Source: an uncultured Clostridia bacterium (GTDB taxonomy: Bacteria > Bacillota > Clostridia > Oscillospirales > Ruminococcaceae). From it: 64,000 bases of DNA. Of the stretch, positions 1-7,227 are shown piece by piece. Below the pieces are notes generated by a model. It saw nothing but the letters and a program-made list of their open reading frames with translations, was not told the origin of the DNA and ran no database searches. Position 1 is the stretch's first letter. The number at the start of each line of letters is the position of its first letter. Location: positions 1 to 64,000 of the forward strand of contig CANQLI010000003.1 of NCBI GenBank assembly GCA_947624675.1, written 5' to 3'. Both the position numbers and the translations under genes were made by a program.

Positions 1-69
1 AATCATCGCAACACATGCCTGTCCGCACAAATATTCCGTTGGTTGTTTGATATATTTGATTTCTCTCAT
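1..69 (-). CDS. C39-like cysteine peptidase, N-terminal fragment
   Basis: The 23 N-terminal codons of a gene running leftward out of the window. The peptide begins MREIKYIKQ and contains a CGQACVAMI block. A Gln a few residues before a Cys in a C-G-x-A-C-V-A-M setting is typical of papain-like C39 peptidases, where that Cys is the nucleophile. An AGGAG ribosome binding site lies 3-4 bases upstream of the ATG. The rest is outside the window, so whether it is a bacteriocin-type maturation protease or a stand-alone C39-like domain cannot be told. Confidence 0.55.
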   Translation of the reverse strand, partial: MREIKYIKQPTEYLCGQACVAMI

Positions 70-122
70 TCCAGTCTCCTAACAACTATTTCCGCGCACT
101 AATGCACATAAATCCAATTTCA

Positions 123-1658
123 TCACTCCCACTCCACCGTTCCGGGTGGCTTAGAAGTAATATCGTAAACTACTCTGTTTACATGCTCCACTTCGTTGGT
201 AAGACGGTTTGACACCCGAGCAAGCACATCATACGGAATCCGCGCCCAGTCGGCAGTCATAAAATCGTCTGTTGTTACTGCTCTTATTGCAATAAGATGA
301 TCGTAAGTCCTGTGATCTCCCATAACGCCTACTGTTCTCACATCCGGCAGAACTGCGAAAAACTGGCTCAGATGCTCTTCTTCGCCGCTATTTTTCATTT
401 CGTCACGGAAAACTGCGTCTGCTTCCTGCAAAATCTTTATTTTTTCTTTTGTTATTTCACCGAGAATTCTGACGCCTAATCCTGGCCCCGGAAACGGCTG
501 ACGCCAGACAAGCTCGTGCGGTATCCCAAGCTTTTCGCCGACCTTTCTTACCTCATCTTTAAAGAGGTCGCCTAGCGGCTCTATAATGCCTTCAAATTTA
601 ATATCATCAGGCATCTTGACCTGATTGTGATGCGTTTTTATTGTTGCGGCATCGCCTTTGCCGCTCTCAATTCGGTCGGGATATATTGTTCCCTGTGCAA
701 AAAATCCTCCGTCTGCTTCTTCACGAATCTTGTTCCAGAATACATTATAAAACTCGGTACCTATGATCGTTCGCTTTTGTTCGGGGTCGGTTACTCCCTT
801 GAGCTTTTCAATAAATTCATCAGCGCAGTTTACTCTTACAAACCGCATATCAAAAAGCGAAGTGAAGGTCTTTTCAACAAAATCACCCTCGTCTTTTCTC
901 ATCAGTCCCTGATCGACAAAAACACAGGTAAGCTGCTTTCCGACTGCTCGACTAAGAAGTGCCGCCGCAACAGATGAATCAACTCCTCCCGAAAGACCTA
1001 AAACAACCTTTTGTCCGCCGATCTTTTCCTTAAGCTGAGATACGGTTCTGTCAATAAAATCGTCCATAACCCAGTCTCCGCTGCAACCGCATACATTATA
1101 TAAAAAGTTTTTAAGAATATTTTTACCGTATTCGCTGTGCGTTACCTCAGGGTGAAACTGTACGGCGTATATTTTTTTCTGCTCATTCTCCATTGCCGCA
1201 CAGGGACAGTCGTCTGAAACGGCAGTCACCGAAAAGCCATTCGGTACTTTACTAATGTAGTCAGTATGGCTCATCCAGACTACACTTTGGTCGGGAATAT
1301 CCTTAAAGAGCTTGCTTTCTTTTACAAGTCTGATGTTAATTTTTCCATATTCGCTTTTTTCACAGGCAGAAACCTCTCCGTCCAGCATATATGATATAAG
1401 CTGGCTTCCGTAGCATATTCCGAGTATAGGTATGCCGAGCGACAGTATTTCGCTTGTGTAATGAGGTGAGCTTTCGTCGTAGACGGAGTTAGGACCTCCT
1501 GTAAAAATTATTCCTTTGTACCCCTGTGAGCTTATTTCCGAAAGGGGAGTATTGTAAGCCTTTATCTCAGCATAAACGCTTAAGTCCCTGACTCTTCTGG
1601 CGATAAGCTGATTATACTGTCCGCCAAAGTCGAGCACTAAAATCTTTTCGTTTGCCAT
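123..1658 (-). CDS. guaA: GMP synthase (glutamine-hydrolysing)
   Basis: Converts XMP to GMP with ATP and glutamine in purine biosynthesis; cytosolic. At 511 aa it has the normal length. The N-terminal class I glutamine amidotransferase shows C82 in GICYGSQ and H169/E171 in VQFHPEV, completing the triad. The ATP-pyrophosphatase domain has the PP-loop SGGVDSS at about 223-229. The C-terminal dimerisation domain ends with KPPGTVEWE, the usual GuaA terminus. A GGGAGG site precedes the ATG. It starts 23 bp after the lysA stop on the same strand, so co-transcription from the lysA promoter is likely. No guanine riboswitch is evident upstream. Confidence 0.97.
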   Translation of the reverse strand: MANEKILVLDFGGQYNQLIARRVRDLSVYAEIKAYNTPLSEISSQGYKGIIFTGGPNSVYDESSPHYTSEILSLGIPILGICYGSQLISYMLDGEVSACEKSEYGKINIRLVKESKLFKDIPDQSVVWMSHTDYISKVPNGFSVTAVSDDCPCAAMENEQKKIYAVQFHPEVTHSEYGKNILKNFLYNVCGCSGDWVMDDFIDRTVSQLKEKIGGQKVVLGLSGGVDSSVAAALLSRAVGKQLTCVFVDQGLMRKDEGDFVEKTFTSLFDMRFVRVNCADEFIEKLKGVTDPEQKRTIIGTEFYNVFWNKIREEADGGFFAQGTIYPDRIESGKGDAATIKTHHNQVKMPDDIKFEGIIEPLGDLFKDEVRKVGEKLGIPHELVWRQPFPGPGLGVRILGEITKEKIKILQEADAVFRDEMKNSGEEEHLSQFFAVLPDVRTVGVMGDHRTYDHLIAIRAVTTDDFMTADWARIPYDVLARVSNRLTNEVEHVNRVVYDITSKPPGTVEWE

Positions 1659-1681
1659 TTAGCAGCCTCCCGTTAAAAGAA

Positions 1682-2941
1682 TTAGTCAAAAAGTCCTGTG
1701 AAATCAAATGTAGAGAAATAGTCCTCAGGCGTCTCTGCGCGTCTTATCATCTCAACGCTTCCGTCCTCTTTGATAAGAAGTTCAGCGCTTCTGAGCTTTC
1801 CGTTGTAGTTATATCCCATAGAGAATCCGTGTGCTCCCGTGTCGTGGATACAGATGTAATCGCCTATATCTATCTTAGGAAGCATTCTGTCCTTTGCAAA
1901 CTTGTCGTTATTTTCACAAAGTCCGCCGGTTATGTCATACTTGTGGTCGCAGGGTTCATTTTCTTTTCCCAAAACGGTGATATGATGATATGCGTCGTAC
2001 ATTGCGGGACGCATCAGATTTGCCGCACAAGCGTCAAGTCCGATGTATTCCTTATATATATGTTTTTCTCTTATAGCTTTAGCTATGAGATGTCCGTAAG
2101 GCGCAAGCATAAATCTACCAAGCTCTGTGTATATCGCAACATCTCCCATTCCCGCAGGAACCAAAACCTCCTCAAAGGCTTTTCTGACTCCTTCGCCTAT
2201 GACCTCAATATCGTTTGGCTTGTCCTCGGGCTTGTAAGCGATTCCTATACCGCCTGAGAGGTCGATAAACTTTATCTTAACCCCGGTCTTTTGAGAAAGC
2301 TCTACCGCAAGTTCAAACAGGATTTTAGCGAGCATAGGGTAGTAGTCATTAGTAACAGTATTAGAAGCTAAAAACGAGTGTATTCCGAAATACTTTGCAC
2401 CCTTTTCCTTTAAAATTCTGAAGCCTTCGATCATCTGCTCTTTTGTAAGACCATACTTTGCGTCTCCGGGGTTGTCCATTATTTGATTGTGGAGCTTAAA
2501 GTGACCGCCCGGATTATATCTTAAGCATATTGTTTCGGGAATGCCGGTAAGCTTTTCAAGTATCTCGATATGCGTAAAATCATCGAGGTTTATTTGTGCT
2601 CCAAGCTCATAAGCTTTTATAAAATCTTCATCAGGAGTAACATTTGATGAAAACATAATGTCGTCACCGGAAAAACCGCAAGCCTCAGACATAAGAAGCT
2701 CTGTATAAGATGAGCAATCGACGCCGCAGCCTTCTTCCTTTAAGATTTGCAATATCTTAGGTGTGGGGGTCGCTTTTACGGCAAAGTATTCTTTAAAGCC
2801 TTTGTTCCAGGAAAAAGCTTTATTTACCTTTCTCGCATTTTCCCTTATTCCTTTTTCATCATAAATGTGAAACGGAGTAGGGTAAGTTCTTTCGATTTCC
2901 TCTATTTTTTCTTTTGTTACAAACGGTGTCTTCACTTTCAT
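1682..2941 (-). CDS. lysA: Diaminopimelate decarboxylase (PLP, fold III)
   Basis: Decarboxylates meso-diaminopimelate to L-lysine, the last step of lysine synthesis; cytosolic, PLP-dependent. The 419 aa protein has the alanine racemase-type barrel with the PLP lysine K56 in EYFAVKAT. Other family blocks visible are CGVDCSS, SGGIGIAY, the ELGR segment and a C-terminal CENNDKFA stretch that takes the place of the usual CESGD active-site motif. The FGIHSF and HDTGAHGFSMGYNYNG segments are also typical. It is first in a two-gene unit with guaA, preceded by a consensus promoter. Related PLP fold-III decarboxylases such as carboxynorspermidine decarboxylase are possible but fit less well. Confidence 0.85.
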   Translation of the reverse strand: MKVKTPFVTKEKIEEIERTYPTPFHIYDEKGIRENARKVNKAFSWNKGFKEYFAVKATPTPKILQILKEEGCGVDCSSYTELLMSEACGFSGDDIMFSSNVTPDEDFIKAYELGAQINLDDFTHIEILEKLTGIPETICLRYNPGGHFKLHNQIMDNPGDAKYGLTKEQMIEGFRILKEKGAKYFGIHSFLASNTVTNDYYPMLAKILFELAVELSQKTGVKIKFIDLSGGIGIAYKPEDKPNDIEVIGEGVRKAFEEVLVPAGMGDVAIYTELGRFMLAPYGHLIAKAIREKHIYKEYIGLDACAANLMRPAMYDAYHHITVLGKENEPCDHKYDITGGLCENNDKFAKDRMLPKIDIGDYICIHDTGAHGFSMGYNYNGKLRSAELLIKEDGSVEMIRRAETPEDYFSTFDFTGLFD

Positions 2942-3018
2942 TATCCTTTCATATCTAAACTTTGTACATAATTGAACATTGACTTTTACTGAATATACTA
3001 ATTGAAAAATACAAGGTT

Positions 3019-3047
3019 ATTATAACATTTATGTAATTATGTGTCAA
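3019..3047 (-). promoter_or_regulatory. Promoter of lysA-guaA
   Basis: On the minus strand TTGACA (3042-3047) and TATAAT (3019-3024) are separated by exactly 17 bp, a perfect vegetative sigma consensus about 80 bp upstream of the lysA ATG. The rest of the 2942-3264 gap is A+T rich and I see no other feature in it. Confidence 0.85.
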
Positions 3048-3264
3048 GAAATCTGAAAAGCCAAATCACATAAAAGTCATATTATTTATCTGTGAATTAC
3101 TAAATGTCATTTTCAGTCGTGTAAATGACACTATTAGCTTTTTGTGATATTCTGAAAAAAATTCGTTTTATATATTCTGTACAAAAGTTAAACCTCAATT
3201 TTGTACAACCCTACAAATCGCATCAAAACGAGTCCAAAAAAATTCTCACATAGCGAAAGTGCAC

Positions 3265-3292
3265 TTGAAATATTTGTCATAAATGGTATAAT
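3265..3292 (+). promoter_or_regulatory. Promoter of the alpha/beta hydrolase gene
   Basis: TTGAAA (3265-3270), 16 bp spacer, TATAAT (3287-3292), about 30 bp upstream of the hydrolase start. cas3 follows the hydrolase by only 49 bp without a clear promoter of its own, so this promoter may also feed cas3. Confidence 0.75.
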
Positions 3293-3323
3293 AATATAGG
3301 AAAATATGTTAGGAGCGGTTTAT

Positions 3324-4061
3324 ATGAAAGATATAAAGATCAAAGAAATTTCCGTTAAGTATCTGAATAACAGAATATACGGAAAGGCTTTTATACCTGA
3401 GACGGTCGGAAAAAAACTTCCTGCTGTGATACTTTGTCACGGATATAATTCGTCTCACAGCGATTTAAGCGATGTGGCTTTGGCGCTGTCTGAAGCTGGA
3501 GCGTTTGCGTACTGTTTTGATTTCTGCGGCGGTTCAGTGGCTTCAAAAAGCAGCGGCACATCAGTTGAAATGAGTATACAGACTGAGATAAACGATTTAA
3601 GGGCAGTTATAGGTATGATAAAAAATGTTGAGTGTGTCGATAAAAACCGCATTTATCTTTACGGTGAAAGTCAGGGAGGCTTTGTGAGCGCTCTTACTGC
3701 ATCTGATATGCCTGACGATATTGCTGGAATGTTTTTGACCTATCCCGCGTTTTGCATTCCCGATGACTGGAAAGACAAGTCCGGGATAATCAGTGCTGAG
3801 ATAATGGGTATGAAGCTTTCCGATAAATTTTACAAGGAACTACCGCAGTACGATGTCTTTGACCGGATCAAAAGATTTAAGAAAAAGGTGATAATCTCAC
3901 ACGGAACTGCTGACGGTGTCGTGCCTATCAGTTATTCACAGAGGGCTGTAAAGAGCTTTGCGGATGCCGAGCTAGTCATTTATGAGGGAGAGGGTCACGT
4001 CTTTACAGAAAAAGCCCGTCACGACCTTATAAGTCGCGTGTGCAAGATGGTTTGCGGATAA
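3324..4061 (+). CDS. Alpha/beta hydrolase (S33 / dienelactone hydrolase-like)
   Basis: A cytosolic serine hydrolase of unknown substrate, 245 aa. The fold is shown by the oxyanion segment LCHGYNSSHSD, the nucleophile elbow GESQGG (S116), the acid in SHGTADGVVP (D197) and the histidine in YEGEGHVF (H225). I chose the ATG at 3324 because AGGAG lies 8 bp before it; an in-frame ATG at 3306 sits upstream of that site. It has its own promoter and is directly followed by cas3 at a 49 bp distance. Nothing in the sequence links it to CRISPR function beyond possible co-transcription. Confidence 0.8.
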   Translation: MKDIKIKEISVKYLNNRIYGKAFIPETVGKKLPAVILCHGYNSSHSDLSDVALALSEAGAFAYCFDFCGGSVASKSSGTSVEMSIQTEINDLRAVIGMIKNVECVDKNRIYLYGESQGGFVSALTASDMPDDIAGMFLTYPAFCIPDDWKDKSGIISAEIMGMKLSDKFYKELPQYDVFDRIKRFKKKVIISHGTADGVVPISYSQRAVKSFADAELVIYEGEGHVFTEKARHDLISRVCKMVCG

Positions 4062-4110
4062 TCGAAAGCTTTGTGAAATTGACAGCTTTTAATAATAAGG
4101 AGGTATGTAA

Positions 4111-6279
4111 TTGGAATACTATGCACATAAATCAGAGGACGGTAGAACACAAACTGTAAAAGAACATCTTGATTCAGTAGCAAGATTAGCGGAGTCGTTT
4201 TCAGTCCATATGTTTAAAGAATTTGTATTTTCCGCAGGAATGTTTCATGATATCGGAAAATATACCAAAATGTTTCAACGAAGGCTTAATGGTGAAAATA
4301 TTCACTTTGAACACTCTTGCTGCGGTGCTATTGAATGCAGCAAGAAAGTCAGTCCGATAGCTCTTATGCTTGAATACTGTATTATGGGACATCACTCAGG
4401 TCTTCCGGATGGTGGAACAGAAACAGACAGCGCTAGTAAATCTACCCTTTACGGACGCTTAAAGCGTGATAAGTATTATGTTGGAGAGTCTGATTACAGT
4501 GAATACAAAAAAGAAATAAACTTAAGTATTCCAGACGGAACAGCGCTTTTAAATGAGCTTAAAAGGATTTATAGCAATAATGGGAAAGACGAATTCATTG
4601 AAGCGTTTGCATTTTTCACTCGTTATGTTTTCTCGTGCCTTACTGATGCCGACTATCTTGATACCGAGAGATTTTGCAATCCGTTTGTAAACAGAAATCT
4701 TAGTGCGGATTTCTGTAAGGTCAAAGCGTTGGTAGAAGACAATTTTAAACATCTTAAGAAGGATACTCCACTTCGGAAGGCAAGAGGAAGACTTCAGCAT
4801 CAGGCATATCAAAACGCTGAAAAAGCGGCACAGATAAGTATATTAAATATGCCAACAGGAAGCGGTAAAACGCTTTGCAGCTTAAATATAGCTCTAAATA
4901 AGCTCACATCGCCGGGAAGTACAAAAAAGCGGATAATTTATGTTATACCTTACACAAGCGTTATTGAACAGACGGCTCAGACATTTGACGACATATTCGG
5001 AAAATACGCCGATATTTTACAGCATCATTCAGGGTACAGCTATGAAAGTAATAAAGACTATGAGAAGAACGAGCCCACTACTATGGATAAACTGAAAAAA
5101 GCTACCGAAAACTGGGATGCACCTATAATAATTACAACGAGCGTTCAGTTTTTTCAGTCGCTTTACCATTATAAAGGCTCGGGTCTAAGAAAGCTCCATA
5201 ATATGGCGGACAGTATCATTATTTTTGATGAGATACATCTTCTGCCGCTTGAAGTTCTCTTGCCGTGTCTCAGAGGTATAGGATTTATTACAAGATATCT
5301 GAATAGTGAAGCGGTTTTTCTGTCTGCGACAATGCCTGACTATGACAGATTGTTTCAAAAGTATCTTCCTGACTGCACGACCACTAAGCTTATGACTGAT
5401 AGAAAGGATTTCAAGTACTTTAAAAAGTGCAGATACATAAATCTCGGGAAAACTGATCTAGAAAGTATTGCGCTAAAATCTTCTCAGTATCAAAGCAGTC
5501 TGATAGTTGTCAATAAAAGAAAGACCGCAAGAGAGCTATTTAGCAGCCTTACTGGTTTAAAATATCATCTTTCCACATATATGACGCCTGTTGACCGTAC
5601 AAAAATAATTGAAAATATACGCCTGAATCTTGAAAATGTCGATAAAGTTACCGTTGTCTCGACATCTCTTATAGAGGTAGGCGTTGACCTTGATTTCAAT
5701 GCCGTGTTCCGCGAGATGGCAGGACTTGACAACATCCTTCAATCGGGCGGAAGATGTAACCGTGACGGAAGAAGAGAATGTGGAGATGTTTATGTATTCA
5801 AAACGGACGAAAAGCTTAACGGTGATATGCAGAACAGAGTAGATATAGTTAATGATCTTATCAAGAGATACGATGATATTTCTTCGCCTGAATGTATAGA
5901 GGAGTACTACAATCGTTTGTTTGATTTCAATAAGCGGAATATAGACAAAAAGTTACAAGCTAGCGGAATAGACAACATTGAGTTTAAAACATACGCTATG
6001 GATTTTGAATTTATAAAGGATGAGACAATAGGTATAGTTATAAATAACTGTGATGAATCCGAGAAGCTGATACAAAGACTTAAAAACAAAGACTATACGG
6101 TAAGAAGAGAACTTCAGAGATATACAGTTTCTCTGAGGCGCTATGAATTTGAGAATGCACTAAAGCTTGGTATTATTGACGACTTTGGTACCGGAGTGTA
6201 TGTCCTCACAAACAACAAATATTACGACAATAAAACGGGACTTGAAATAGAAAAATTTAATGATTATATTGTTGATTAA
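4111..6279 (+). CDS. cas3: CRISPR-associated nuclease/helicase Cas3 (type I-C)
   Basis: The effector nuclease-helicase recruited by Cascade to degrade target DNA. The 722 aa protein has an N-terminal HD nuclease domain (FHDIGK with H46/D47, EHS around H68, GHHSG at 93-97) followed by an SF2 helicase: Walker A PTGSGKT 248-254, DEIH 373-376, SAT 405-407 and motif VI QSGGRCNRDGR 544-554. All key residues are present, so it looks active. Translation starts at TTG, supported by AAGGAGG 7 bp upstream. It stands first in the canonical I-C order but is separated from cas5c by 228 bp holding a divergent small RNA unit, whose terminator U-tract overlaps the cas3 stop codon. Confidence 0.96.
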   Translation: MEYYAHKSEDGRTQTVKEHLDSVARLAESFSVHMFKEFVFSAGMFHDIGKYTKMFQRRLNGENIHFEHSCCGAIECSKKVSPIALMLEYCIMGHHSGLPDGGTETDSASKSTLYGRLKRDKYYVGESDYSEYKKEINLSIPDGTALLNELKRIYSNNGKDEFIEAFAFFTRYVFSCLTDADYLDTERFCNPFVNRNLSADFCKVKALVEDNFKHLKKDTPLRKARGRLQHQAYQNAEKAAQISILNMPTGSGKTLCSLNIALNKLTSPGSTKKRIIYVIPYTSVIEQTAQTFDDIFGKYADILQHHSGYSYESNKDYEKNEPTTMDKLKKATENWDAPIIITTSVQFFQSLYHYKGSGLRKLHNMADSIIIFDEIHLLPLEVLLPCLRGIGFITRYLNSEAVFLSATMPDYDRLFQKYLPDCTTTKLMTDRKDFKYFKKCRYINLGKTDLESIALKSSQYQSSLIVVNKRKTARELFSSLTGLKYHLSTYMTPVDRTKIIENIRLNLENVDKVTVVSTSLIEVGVDLDFNAVFREMAGLDNILQSGGRCNRDGRRECGDVYVFKTDEKLNGDMQNRVDIVNDLIKRYDDISSPECIEEYYNRLFDFNKRNIDKKLQASGIDNIEFKTYAMDFEFIKDETIGIVINNCDESEKLIQRLKNKDYTVRRELQRYTVSLRRYEFENALKLGIIDDFGTGVYVLTNNKYYDNKTGLEIEKFNDYIVD

Positions 6280-6367
6280 AAAAGTGGGCAGCTATACTGG
6301 GAAGCTGCCCACCAAGTCCTGAGACTATAAGATATTTAATATATTTCAACTCACTGCTTACGCAGAC
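6278..6367 (-). ncRNA. crRNA-like RNA, putative autorepressor of the cas operon (creR-like)
   Basis: Read on the minus strand. A repeat-like element at 6367-6343 holds the stem CTGC-GTAA-GCAG and then TGAGTTGAAAT; its last 12 nt, GTGAGTTGAAAT, equal the 3' end of the array repeat. A 30 nt spacer-like segment follows (6342-6313), then a perfect 10 bp hairpin (6312-6303 with 6293-6284) and six T (6283-6278), an intrinsic terminator. Pseudo-spacer positions 1-17 match the cas5c promoter (6476-6492) at 16 of 17 positions; the mismatch is position 12. The mapped promoter would start the RNA at about 6367. Known crRNA-like regulators (CreA/CreR in other CRISPR types) pair only partly with their target and guide Cascade to repress without cleavage. 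Assignment to type I-C autoregulation is inference. Confidence 0.8.
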
Positions 6368-6373
6368 ATATAT

Positions 6374-6402
6374 ATTATACCATTAAAACTATAAAAAATC
6401 AA
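6374..6402 (-). promoter_or_regulatory. Promoter of the crRNA-like RNA
   Basis: On the minus strand TTGATT (6397-6402), 17 bp spacer, TATAAT (6374-6379) preceded by TGG, an extended -10. A start 7 nt downstream falls on the first base of the repeat-like stem-loop, so the transcript would begin directly with it. Confidence 0.8.
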
Positions 6403-6454
6403 TAGTTGTTAATAATTACCAAAAATAATAGTGGATATTTGTGCAAATAGTAAC

Positions 6455-6492
6455 TTGACAAATGCAAACTTAAGGTATAATATATTTAATAT
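6455..6492 (+). promoter_or_regulatory. cas5c operon promoter overlapping a pseudo-spacer target
   Basis: TTGACA (6455-6460) and TATAAT (6476-6481), 15 bp apart, precede the cas5c ribosome binding site. The segment 6476-6492, TATAATATATTTAATAT, covers the -10 and the probable start point. It matches the complement of the crRNA-like pseudo-spacer at 16/17, including an unbroken 11 nt seed. The three bases flanking the protospacer on its 5' side read CTT on the minus strand, not the TTC usually reported for type I-C. Confidence 0.75.
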
Positions 6493-6507
6493 AAGGGAGG
6501 TGAAATG

Positions 6508-7227
6508 ATGAGTTACGGATTTAAAATTATCGTGGAAGGGGATTATGCTCTATTTACGCGTCCGGATACGAAAGTTGAACGCACTAGTTTTGAGGCTCCT
6601 ACCGTTTCGGCTTTGGAAGGTCTTATTAAATCTGTATATTGGAAGCCGGCGATTAGAATAATTATAGACAAAATAATAGTGTTTAATCCTATTAAGTTTA
6701 TCAATATCAGGCGAAATGAAGTCAAGAGCAAAATTTCTCTTTCGGCGGTAAAATCACAGATGAAAGGAATAGGAAACGCTGAAATTTATACCGATGACGA
6801 TCGAAGTCAGCGTGCCGGAATGATCTTAAAGGATGTAAGATACGGCGTTGAGTTTCATTTTGAACTGACGGGAATTAGATCGGAGCATTCCGATGAATGT
6901 GAAGAAAAGCACTATAACATATTCTTAAGAAGGCTTAAAAACGGTCAGTGTTTTCGTCAGCCGTGCCTTGGGTGCAGAGAATTTTCTGTAAAGAAAATCG
7001 AACTTGTAGAAGATTTTGACTTAAGTGAGATAAGCGAAGAACTAAAAGGCGATATTGATCTTGGATATATGCTTTACGGTATGAGATTCAAAGACGGCGG
7101 TGTTCCGATAAACAACGATTGGGAAAATCCAAAGTTTTCGGATAAAGCCGATGCAGTTTATTACCATCCGCATATGATCGATGGTGTGATTGATATTGCA
7201 AAATACAGGGAGGGGATAATATGTTAA
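6508..7227 (+). CDS. cas5c: Cas5c: crRNA-processing endoribonuclease and Cascade subunit
   Basis: In type I-C systems, which lack Cas6, Cas5c (Cas5d/Csd5 family) cleaves the pre-crRNA repeat and stays bound to the 5' handle in Cascade. About 239 aa, normal for the family. The N-terminal half shows the RAMP pattern (YGFKIIVEGDYALFTRPD, then FEAPTVSALEGLIKSVYW), with the C-terminal FRQPCLGCREF segment typical of I-C Cas5. Two adjacent ATGs exist (6505, 6508); spacing to GGGAGG favours 6508. It heads the cas5c-8c-7c-4-1-2 operon and overlaps cas8c by 7 bp. It would be expected to process the crRNA-like RNA as well if that RNA's shortened stem is recognised. Confidence 0.94.
   Translation: MSYGFKIIVEGDYALFTRPDTKVERTSFEAPTVSALEGLIKSVYWKPAIRIIIDKIIVFNPIKFINIRRNEVKSKISLSAVKSQMKGIGNAEIYTDDDRSQRAGMILKDVRYGVEFHFELTGIRSEHSDECEEKHYNIFLRRLKNGQCFRQPCLGCREFSVKKIELVEDFDLSEISEELKGDIDLGYMLYGMRFKDGGVPINNDWENPKFSDKADAVYYHPHMIDGVIDIAKYREGIIC

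Noticed and set aside
1652-2257. 201-codon plus-strand frame opposite lysA
   Set aside because: It is antisense to a clear lysA gene, has no ribosome binding site and no protein-like motif pattern.
6284-6312. Hairpin after cas3 as a plus-strand terminator for cas3
   Set aside because: On the plus strand it is followed by CAAGTCC, not T. The six-T run is on the minus strand, so it terminates the antisense RNA.
6278-6504. CreTA-type toxin-antitoxin module in the cas3-cas5c gap
   Set aside because: There is no short ORF with a ribosome binding site or toxin-like RNA next to the crRNA-like RNA, and its pairing target is the cas5c promoter, so regulation of cas genes fits better.
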